Assembly: GCA_003225515.1 (NCBI GenBank)
Contig: QIAK01000304.1
Span: 1-5,383, forward strand
Length of the DNA stretch: 5,383 nucleotides
DNA from: Acidobacteriota bacterium
GTDB taxonomy: Bacteria; Acidobacteriota; Terriglobia; Terriglobales; Acidobacteriaceae
Direction of reading: 5' to 3'
Position 1 is the stretch's first letter. Every line of letters starts with the position of its first letter. Positions 1 through 5,241 of the stretch are shown here, piece after piece. A program made the translations under genes and the position numbers. Under the pieces are notes generated by a model, which saw only the letters and a program-made list of their open reading frames with translations, made no database searches and had not been told where the DNA came from.

Positions 1-113
1 CAGGCTTCAGCGACAATTTGCAACTCGGACCTTGGCTCGATGATTGCGCGGTACAAATTGCGAAAGAGCTCATAGTCTTCGGCTATGAGAAGTCGAAGCG
101 AAATAATTTCCAT
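1..113 (-). CDS. Response regulator receiver domain protein, N-terminal fragment (runs off the left edge)
   Basis: Only the first 37 codons are present. They read MEIISLRLLIAEDYELFR at the start and continue to a strand ending QIVAEA. This is the standard opening of a CheY-like receiver domain: a hydrophobic beta-1 strand (LRLLIA, residues 6-11), the acidic pair E12-D13 that helps bind Mg2+, helix alpha-1 with the LFR motif, and beta-2 (LQIVAEA). The spacing resembles NarL/LuxR-type regulators, which carry a C-terminal HTH, but the output domain and the phospho-accepting Asp lie outside the window, so the subfamily is inference. The start is well fixed: the ATG at 113-111 is preceded in frame by a TGA at 125-123 with no start codon between. 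No clear Shine-Dalgarno is visible (the upstream bases read ACATCCCTT). It lies 204 bases downstream of the permease on the same strand, so an independent transcript is likely. Confidence 0.85.
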   Translation of the reverse strand, partial: MEIISLRLLIAEDYELFRNLYRAIIEPRSELQIVAEA

Positions 114-132
114 AAGGGATGTTCATTTATAG

Positions 133-180
133 CGCCGTTATGTAGACGCTGTATATGAAATAGCAGGTAACCGCCGTTAC
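133..180. promoter_or_regulatory. Candidate operator region upstream of the response regulator: palindrome and repeated octamer
   Basis: Two copies of CGCCGTTA (133-140 and 172-179; TAACGGCG on the gene's strand) lie 39 bases apart. The right-hand copy is part of a perfect short palindrome, GTAAC-CGCC-GTTAC, at 167-180. Both sit within about 70 bases upstream of the response regulator start at 113, where a regulator could bind. A TATAAA (127-132 on the minus strand) could serve as a -10, but I see no good -35. The assignment is positional only, and an 8-base repeat can arise by chance. I see no gene in the rest of 114-317 and no convincing terminator hairpin behind the permease. Confidence 0.25.
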
Positions 181-317
181 GCGAGTGACACGAGAAGGTG
201 ACTCAAGATTCGGGACAAGGCGGTGGAGCAGGATCAGAATCAGAATTAGTCCATAGACATAACAAGCGATGGGCGAATCCATTCCAGGTGAAACCAGCGG
301 CGCCCTATGACTTCAAG

Positions 318-1658
318 TCAGCTTCGCCGCGAACTCGCAAGCAGATAAGCCACAACCAGCACTCCCAGGCAGGCGAGGCCACTCCAGAGATTTACCAGCG
401 GATAGAGCCAGGTTTGAATGAGCGCCGCAGTCACCATAACCAACCCGAGGATGGATCCCCATTGGCCGAGTGGGGAACGCAGAGGGAGGGCGGCGAGTTC
501 CGGCGCTGAGCGGCGGTGACGGAAGCCGATGTGGGCGGCAAGAGAGACGAGCCAGGAAAGAATCATTCCCGTGAACGCGGCTCCAACGAGATAGCGAAAC
601 GCGTTTTCGGGGGCCCAAAGTACGAGCGCGACTGCAAAGAGAATGCCGAAGGACGAGATCAGGACTGCGAACTGGGGTGAGCCTTCATGATTGAGGCGGC
701 CGAGACGGGCGGGAGCCCATCCGGTGCGGGCAAGTGAGAAGAGCATTCGCGAGGCCACGTAGAGCGTGGCGTTGGCTCCGGAAAGTGCGGCGGTGAGCAC
801 AACGAAGTTCATCACGCCGGACGCGTGGGGAATCTTGACCGTGCGAAAGGTCGTGACGAAGGGGCTCTCGGTAACGCCGGCATGGTTCCAGGGCATGACG
901 CCGAGCAGTACGACAATGGCTCCGACGTACACAAATGTGAGGGTAAGAAAAGTGAGCCAGACCGCGCGCGGAGTTTCTTTCGCGCTGCGCGATTCGCCGG
1001 AGGTGACGGCGACCATTTCCACTCCGCCGAAACTATAAATGGCGAAGGTCATTGCGATAAGTGGTGACCACAGGCCTTTAGGGAAGAATCCGCCCTGCGA
1101 GCCATATTGTGGCGGCACACGGCCGCCCAGTAGCAGTCCGGCTCCTGCCACAATGAACGCAATGATGGTGGCGAGCTTGATCATGGAGAGCCAGAACTCG
1201 ATGCGCCCGTAAGAGCCAACGCTGCGCAGATTCATGAAGAGCAGGAGCGCGCCAAAGAGAATGATCCAGAGGACCGGGCGCACGCTGGGGAACCACGTCG
1301 ACATGTAAGTGGCGGCAGCGACCATTTCGGCGCCGATGGCGAGGGCGAGGCCGACCCAATATCCGGCGCGGGCGATAAATCCCGCGAATGGGTTGAGATA
1401 AATGTCACCATAGACGCCGAACGATCCGGCAGCGGGATGAGCGCAGGCGAGTTCACCAAGAGCCATGGCGACGGTCCAGTTGATGAAAGCAGCCGCGAGA
1501 AAGCTGAGGATGGCGGCGGGACCCGCGATTTCCATAGCTGCACCGGAGCCAAGCAACAGCCCGGTGCCGATCGAACCCCCGACCGCGACCATGGCCATCT
1601 GTCCGGCAGAGAGCTGGTGGCGAAGTCCTTCTTCGTGGATAGGAGGTGCCGACGGCAT
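318..1658 (-). CDS. APC-superfamily amino acid permease (AAT-like, 12 transmembrane helices)
   Basis: A 446-residue inner-membrane transporter, full length for the amino acid transporter branch of the APC superfamily, which imports amino acids by proton symport. TM1 carries the family motif GGSIGTGLLLGSG (residues 27-39), the unwound substrate-binding region. Residues 45-75 follow the classic amino acid permease signature, with AGP at 45-47, GE at 68-69 and P75 after five residues. TM6 carries FGGVE (210-214) followed by SGES and the conserved KETPRA. The loop after TM8 has SRMLFSLARTGWAP (303-316). Hydrophobic segments lie near 21-44, 47-68, 98-118, 127-145, 155-178, 198-220, 236-258, 281-302, 331-349, 357-378, 401-420 and 423-441. 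I chose the ATG at 1658; a TTG at 1673 would add only five residues (MIWCC) and neither has a clear Shine-Dalgarno. The substrate cannot be read from sequence: relatives transport GABA, proline, aromatic or basic amino acids. There is no partner gene beside it. Confidence 0.93.
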   Translation of the reverse strand: MPSAPPIHEEGLRHQLSAGQMAMVAVGGSIGTGLLLGSGAAMEIAGPAAILSFLAAAFINWTVAMALGELACAHPAAGSFGVYGDIYLNPFAGFIARAGYWVGLALAIGAEMVAAATYMSTWFPSVRPVLWIILFGALLLFMNLRSVGSYGRIEFWLSMIKLATIIAFIVAGAGLLLGGRVPPQYGSQGGFFPKGLWSPLIAMTFAIYSFGGVEMVAVTSGESRSAKETPRAVWLTFLTLTFVYVGAIVVLLGVMPWNHAGVTESPFVTTFRTVKIPHASGVMNFVVLTAALSGANATLYVASRMLFSLARTGWAPARLGRLNHEGSPQFAVLISSFGILFAVALVLWAPENAFRYLVGAAFTGMILSWLVSLAAHIGFRHRRSAPELAALPLRSPLGQWGSILGLVMVTAALIQTWLYPLVNLWSGLACLGVLVVAYLLASSRRS

Positions 1659-1675
1659 GCAGCACCATATCAAAA

Positions 1676-1713
1676 AATTTAGAGGATACCCAATTTAGGG
1701 AGGTGATACTCCC
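1676..1713 (-). promoter_or_regulatory. Imperfect tandem repeat with hairpin in the permease upstream region
   Basis: On the plus strand two adjacent units begin with the same AATTTAG: unit 1 at 1676-1691 (AATTTAGAGGATACCC) and unit 2 at 1692-1713. Unit 2 has the same order of AATTTAG, then AGG, then ATAC, then CCC, with a few inserted bases. The right unit also forms a perfect stem, GGGAG (1698-1702), loop GTGATA, CTCCC (1709-1713). The block ends 18 bases upstream of the permease ATG on the minus strand, so it could be an operator or a structured mRNA leader. No recognisable promoter hexamer pair was found around it. Function is inference from position. Confidence 0.35.
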
Positions 1714-1950
1714 GCTGCTTTGAAGTTTCTGCGGTAGCAAACAAGCCGGGCAGGAACGCGACCGCGCGGCGGGTTTAATACCGACTGCGTTGAGTCTTAA
1801 TGCTTAGCTACTCTGGCCCATTACAACCAGTTTGGTGAAACTCGGCCACCAGAGCGCTGCACGGAGGTCGTCCATAAAAAGCGTGCTCGCGCTATCTAAA
1901 CCTACAAAGCAGAAAGTGTTGGGCTAAATTTCCACCGGTCGTGAATGGAG
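1714..1950. other. Non-coding part of the divergent intergenic region
   Basis: This is the middle of the 394 bases separating the divergent permease and lipoprotein genes. No reading frame of credible length or composition lies here; the ATG at 1800, for instance, stops after twelve codons. It contains one notable dyad (1811-1854, listed separately), a short stem AGCG-TGCTCG-CGCT near 1880-1893, and nothing resembling a tRNA or a known RNA family. The length and the secondary structure leave room for regulatory sites or a small RNA, but I cannot support a specific one. Confidence 0.5.
1811..1854. repeat. Imperfect long inverted repeat, CTCTGG...CCAGAG
   Basis: CTCTGG (1811-1816) is complementary to CCAGAG (1849-1854). 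A shifted alternative pairs TGGCC (1814-1818) with GGCCA (1844-1848). Inside is a small perfect hairpin, ACCA-GTT-TGGT (1826-1836). The dyad centre lies roughly 145 bases upstream of the transcription start predicted from the sigma-54-like element, a distance typical for enhancer-binding activator sites. It could equally be a folded RNA. No U-tract follows, so it is not a standard terminator. Confidence 0.3.
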
Positions 1951-1966
1951 TGGCATAAGGACTGCA
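1951..1966 (+). promoter_or_regulatory. Candidate sigma-54 promoter (-24/-12) for the lipoprotein gene
   Basis: TGGCATAAGGACTGCA matches the sigma-54 (RpoN) consensus TGGCAC-N5-TTGCA at 9 of the 11 specified positions. The key GG and GC doublets have exactly the required spacing, with 12 bases from the last G of GG to the C of GC. The predicted start near 1977 would give a leader of about 76 bases before the ATG at 2053. An inverted repeat, CTGCT-CGCAC-AGCAG (1967-1981), overlaps the predicted start. Sigma-54 promoters need an enhancer-binding ATPase; none is encoded here. This is a single motif match by eye, so chance remains possible. Confidence 0.4.
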
Positions 1967-1988
1967 CTGCTCGCACAGCAGACTCGAC

Positions 1989-2026
1989 CCGGCCTAGTGC
2001 GTTAGTCGCTCCGACAAACTAGACGG
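1989..2026 (+). other. Nested stem-loop in the predicted 5' leader of the lipoprotein mRNA
   Basis: Three coaxial pairings can be read: CCG (1989-1991) with CGG (2024-2026), CTAGT (1994-1998) with ACTAG (2018-2022), and a perfect apical hairpin GTCG-CTC-CGAC (2005-2015). The structure ends 12 bases before the Shine-Dalgarno, so it could protect the message or tune translation. It matches no riboswitch class I recognise. Confidence 0.35.
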
Positions 2027-2038
2027 CTACCCATTCGT

Positions 2039-2044
2039 AAGGAG
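2039..2044 (+). promoter_or_regulatory. Shine-Dalgarno of the lipoprotein gene
   Basis: AAGGAG lies eight bases before the ATG at 2053. It is the only strong ribosome binding site seen in the window and it fixes the start of the lipoprotein gene. Confidence 0.8.
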
Positions 2045-2052
2045 TATCTCCC

Positions 2053-2454
2053 ATGATATCGCGTACCCTAAGTGTGTTCCTTGCCGGGCTGTTCGCGCTC
2101 TTCACTCTTTCGGGTTGCAACAACACTCTGAACCCGCTGTGCGGTAGTTCCAGACCAGCGCCCCTGATCGGCTCACTGTCTCCCAGCACCGTGACATTTG
2201 CGCAGGTGCAGTCGGGGGTTACGATCACTATTAATGGGAGTCATTTTGTTTCCGCATCTGAAATTCTGGTGAACTCCACCCCTCTAAGCGCCACCGTGGT
2301 CAGCGATCAGCAGTTGAAAGTGAAGCTTACGACGGACATCATCTCCGGTCCAGGAACGGTAAACTTGATGGTCAATACTCCCAGTGGAAACTCCGGAGAT
2401 TTGGGGTGCACCAGCGGAGGCAAGAGCAGTGCGCTGGTCTTAACCGTCAATTAG
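2053..2454 (+). CDS. Small lipoprotein with a single IPT/TIG domain
   Basis: A 133-residue predicted lipoprotein. Residues 1-21 form a signal peptide with one Arg (R4), a hydrophobic core and the lipobox LSGC, so C22 would be the lipidated N-terminus of the mature protein. The residue after it is Asn, not Asp, so by the E. coli Lol rule it would go to the outer membrane. From residue 35 on it is one immunoglobulin-like IPT/TIG fold: PLIGSLSPSTVTF (37-49), the hallmark VTITINGSHFVSASEILVN (56-74), then LSATVVSDQQLKVKL (78-92), and a final strand VNLMVNTPSGNSG (103-115) ending in ALVLTVN. Two further cysteines, C30 and C119, flank the domain and may form a disulfide. TIG domains usually bind protein or carbohydrate, often as repeats in larger surface proteins; a single stand-alone copy is the minimal form. 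The role is unknown. It is 159 bases upstream of the TPR/GAF gene and probably a separate unit. Confidence 0.85.
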   Translation: MISRTLSVFLAGLFALFTLSGCNNTLNPLCGSSRPAPLIGSLSPSTVTFAQVQSGVTITINGSHFVSASEILVNSTPLSATVVSDQQLKVKLTTDIISGPGTVNLMVNTPSGNSGDLGCTSGGKSSALVLTVN

Positions 2455-2490
2455 GTCGGATTGAGCGGCCGTTATGGGTGAACCTTAACG

Positions 2491-2504
2491 CGAACCGGAG
2501 TTCG
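2491..2504 (+). terminator. Weak candidate hairpin behind the lipoprotein gene
   Basis: CGAAC (2491-2495), loop CGGA, GTTCG (2500-2504) is a perfect five-pair stem 36 bases after the lipoprotein stop. No U-tract follows, so it is not a canonical intrinsic terminator. It may only mark the 3' end of the message. Confidence 0.25.
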
Positions 2505-2554
2505 GTCGAGGTCGGGAGCAGTGACCTTCGTAATCGGGCGACTGCGTTACCGCA

Positions 2555-2583
2555 TTGCTGGTGCGGGAGGGCGATCCTAGAAT
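2555..2583 (+). promoter_or_regulatory. Candidate sigma-70 promoter for the TPR/GAF/GGDEF-like gene
   Basis: TTGCTG (2555-2560, 3 of 6 to the -35 consensus) and TAGAAT (2578-2583, 5 of 6 to the -10) are separated by the optimal 17 bases. Transcription would start near 2590 and give a leader of about 24 bases before the ATG at 2614. A perfect inverted repeat, CGGAG (2584-2588) and CTCCG (2598-2602), begins immediately after the -10 and spans the predicted start, so it could be an operator or a leader hairpin. Confidence 0.45.
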
Positions 2584-2613
2584 CGGAGCAGGGTTTACTC
2601 CGCTCAATTTCGC

Positions 2614-5205
2614 ATGCCTGAGATCACAAAACGACTGGACCGAGCTGAAATAGGGAAGCGCGTGGAACGCGCCGAGAAGCTCTTGCAAAAGGGCAAGACG
2701 GCGGATGCGCTGGAAGAATATCTGCTGGTCCTGCGCGACGATGGCGACAACGACGTAGTGCGCCAACTCTCGGCAGATCTGTGTCTTTCATTGAATCGGA
2801 ACGCCGATGCGGTTAAGTTGCTGGGCGATCTGTTCGAGCGGCAGGTAGGCACAGGCGATGCTACCCGGGCGAGTTTGACGTACAAGAAGCTGGCGCGGCA
2901 CGGCAGTCCGACATGGCAGCAGAAATTCCGCTTTGGCCAACTGCTGGAGGGATCGAACAAGAAGCTGGCCGTGGGCACGTACGAAGCAGCGCTGTCGGAC
3001 TTAGGAAAACTGGGGAAGAAGAAAGAAGCGTACGAGATATTAGATCGCATTGTGGCGATCGAACCCACGCAGGCCAACCTGCAACGTCTGGCGGAAGTGG
3101 CGTCAGAGTTGGGAAACAGCAAAGTGGCGGCATCTGCCTTTCAGCGGATTGCACTGCTGGCGGCAGCCGACGGGGGTGATGCGGCGCAATGGTACGAGAA
3201 GGCTTATCAGGAAGATGCTTCCGATCCGGCTATCGCGCTGGCATATGGAAAGAGTTTGCTGGCGCAAGGACAAGTGGGCGCGGCAATTTTTATTCTTGAG
3301 CCGCAAATGAATTCGGGCGAAGTGACCCCGGCATTGCGCGAAACGTATGCCGATGCCCTGGTTGCCGCGGGCCGCCATGCCGAGGCGGAGCCCATGGTAT
3401 GGCAATTGTTCGAGCAGAATCCGGCGCGCGTGCAGCAGGTAATCGCTCTGATTGGTAATTTGCTGGACGGCGCGAATGACGATGCGGCGGTTGCGCTGGC
3501 GCGCAAACTGGAGCAGTTTCAGCGGCGCCGCGGAGAGCGCCGGCAGTTTATCGCCATCATGGAAGACATCACAGCCTCGCGGCGGGCTTCGCCGCCGATG
3601 CTGGAATTTCTGAGCGAGCTCTATAACGCGTCGAATCGCGAAAACGATTATTGCCAGACGCTGTTGAAATTATTCGATCTCTATTGCAGTACCGGTGAAT
3701 TTGCCAAGTCGGCGGAGTGTCTGGATCGCGCAGCGGAAGTCGATCCGTATGAGTCCGGCCATACGAAGCGGCTGGAGATGCTGAAGGGCAAAGTAGATGA
3801 CGTGCGCTTCCGGGCGATTGCGTCACGATTCACTTCCACCGGGAAGCCGAGCGAAGAACCAGCGCACGATGAGGGGCCGACCTTGGGGGCATCGACGCTG
3901 CAGGATCTGATGCTGCAGGCGGAAATCCTCGTGCAGTACGGAATGCGCAACAAGGCAGTCGAGCGGCTGCAGAGGATTCAGGAACTGTTTCCGCGCGAGG
4001 AAGAACGCAACGAAGACTTGCAACGGCTATATCTGTCGGCAGGCGTCACGCCGCGGTATGCAGGATCAGCGCCATTGCCTCCGGCGGCGGCTCCCGTGGC
4101 CTCGGCAACTGCGGCCGCAGTAACGCCTGCACCTGCGCCTGCTCCCTCGACCGACGTGCGCGCGTTCACCCGCGTGGCTGAGATTTCGAGGAAGCTGTAT
4201 CACCAGGGCACGGCTCCGGCTGTGCTGAGCACTGCGGTCCGGGAGATTGCCACTCATTGGGAGGCGACACGCTGTATTGCCGCTATGGGAAAGAGTGGGC
4301 TATCGGCGACTGCAACCGAAGAGTTTTGTGCCGAAGGATTCAAAAAGGCGAGCTCTTCTTCAGTCGCTGAATTGATTGGATGCCTGCAGAAGGCGGTCGA
4401 TGGACATGAGCCGTTGGCCATCGAAGACGCCACGAAAGCGCCGGTGTTACAGTCCGCGCGCAAGGCGTTGACTGAAATGGGAGCAGCGTCGGTACTGGCA
4501 ATTCCGCTCAGCGATGGGGAAGAAGTGGTCGGCATGCTAGTGCTGACGCACAACCGGGCGCGAGCGTGGGCGCAGTCCGATATGGTTGTGCTGAAGACTT
4601 TGGCCGAGCAGATGGTGATTGCCTTGAATAACGCGGGCTTGCGGCGGCTGGTAAAAAACCTGTCGGTGACGGACGAGAAATCGGGACTGTTGAAGCGGGC
4701 ATCGTACATCGACCTGCTGCTTGCTGAAAGTAAGCGGGCCATTCAGAATGCATCGGCATTTTCTGTGCTGTTGCTGCAGTTCGGCAAGAGCGCGGCCATG
4801 ATCAAAGAGTATGGCGAGGCGGAAGTGCAGGCTGTGATGGAGAAGGCGGGACAGTTGTTCGCCGCTAACATTCGCTCCAATGACCTGGCATTTCGTTACG
4901 ATACGACGACCATCGCGATTCTGCTCGGGGAGACCGCTGAAAAAGAAGGCATGCTGGCAGTCGAAAAGCTGCGCAAGATTGTTTCTGAGGTCCGGTTTCC
5001 GGCAAAAGATGAGAGTGAAAAGGGTCCTATAGCGCAGTTTTCCGCAGGCCTGGCGGAAGCAATGATCCGCACGGAATATGATCCCATCGATGTCGTCACC
5101 GAAGTGATCAACCGAGTCGAACACGCGTTGGCGCAGGCACTAGCGCAGGGGCCGGGGAAGGCAGTTGCGCTCGGGGCGGTGCTAGCCGCTGGCGCGGTAG
5201 CGTAG
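2614..5205 (+). CDS. TPR-like solenoid + GAF + degenerate GGDEF-domain protein (putative c-di-GMP receptor)
   Basis: An 863-residue, apparently cytoplasmic protein with no signal peptide or membrane segment. Residues 14-480 are helical hairpins of tetratricopeptide type, clearest at 14-47 (RAEKLLQKGKTADALEEYL), 135-180, 186-230, 238-270, 329-380 and 430-475. Residues 484-513 are an Ala/Pro-rich linker. Residues 514-672 read as a GAF sensory domain, with ASVLAIPLSDGEEVVGMLVL (625-644) as its core strands. A helix then leads into a GGDEF-family fold at 683-845, where VTDEKSGLLKR replaces the usual TDELTGLLNR. Its active site is lost: GGDEF is DTTTI (763-767), and the LDID metal motif is LQFG (721-724). 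The RxxD inhibitory-site motif is intact as RSND (754-757), nine residues before the GGDEF position as in PleD. I infer an enzymatically inactive, possibly c-di-GMP-binding scaffold that links small-molecule sensing to protein partners through the solenoid. The start is the first ATG near the promoter; no Shine-Dalgarno is visible, so it is less certain. The last 14 residues are a short Ala-rich hydrophobic tail, too short for a typical membrane helix. Confidence 0.88.
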   Translation: MPEITKRLDRAEIGKRVERAEKLLQKGKTADALEEYLLVLRDDGDNDVVRQLSADLCLSLNRNADAVKLLGDLFERQVGTGDATRASLTYKKLARHGSPTWQQKFRFGQLLEGSNKKLAVGTYEAALSDLGKLGKKKEAYEILDRIVAIEPTQANLQRLAEVASELGNSKVAASAFQRIALLAAADGGDAAQWYEKAYQEDASDPAIALAYGKSLLAQGQVGAAIFILEPQMNSGEVTPALRETYADALVAAGRHAEAEPMVWQLFEQNPARVQQVIALIGNLLDGANDDAAVALARKLEQFQRRRGERRQFIAIMEDITASRRASPPMLEFLSELYNASNRENDYCQTLLKLFDLYCSTGEFAKSAECLDRAAEVDPYESGHTKRLEMLKGKVDDVRFRAIASRFTSTGKPSEEPAHDEGPTLGASTLQDLMLQAEILVQYGMRNKAVERLQRIQELFPREEERNEDLQRLYLSAGVTPRYAGSAPLPPAAAPVASATAAAVTPAPAPAPSTDVRAFTRVAEISRKLYHQGTAPAVLSTAVREIATHWEATRCIAAMGKSGLSATATEEFCAEGFKKASSSSVAELIGCLQKAVDGHEPLAIEDATKAPVLQSARKALTEMGAASVLAIPLSDGEEVVGMLVLTHNRARAWAQSDMVVLKTLAEQMVIALNNAGLRRLVKNLSVTDEKSGLLKRASYIDLLLAESKRAIQNASAFSVLLLQFGKSAAMIKEYGEAEVQAVMEKAGQLFAANIRSNDLAFRYDTTTIAILLGETAEKEGMLAVEKLRKIVSEVRFPAKDESEKGPIAQFSAGLAEAMIRTEYDPIDVVTEVINRVEHALAQALAQGPGKAVALGAVLAAGAVA

Positions 5206-5241
5206 AAATTTGCCTCACTCAATTGTTCCTTCTGCTGCGTT

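Noticed and set aside
198..509. A 103-codon plus-strand open frame starting at a GTG
   Set aside because: It overlaps the C-terminal part of the permease in antisense, has a low-complexity, Gln/Arg/His-rich composition with no domain, and lacks a Shine-Dalgarno. It is a shadow of the permease frame.
1659..1673. TTG at 1673 as the permease start
   Set aside because: It adds only MIWCC before a normal ATG-initiated N-terminus and has no better ribosome binding site. The ATG at 1658 is preferred, though the TTG cannot be excluded.
2604..3122. A 172-codon minus-strand open frame under the N-terminal solenoid
   Set aside because: It is Ser/Arg-rich, a typical mirror of a Lys/Glu/Leu-rich helical coding strand, with no domain and no start signal.
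4063..4152. Ala/Pro-rich GC-rich stretch as a possible repeat element or frameshift
   Set aside because: The reading frame continues cleanly on both sides and the composition is that of an ordinary interdomain linker between the solenoid and the GAF domain.
4537..5124. A 195-codon minus-strand open frame under the GGDEF-like domain
   Set aside because: It is antisense to a clear domain-coding frame, and its His/Arg/Gln-rich composition is typical of reverse-frame translation of GC-rich genes. No motif is recognisable.
4660..5148. The GGDEF-like domain as an active diguanylate cyclase
   Set aside because: All visible catalytic and metal-binding positions are changed (DTTTI for GGDEF, LQFG for LDID), so cyclase activity is not expected.
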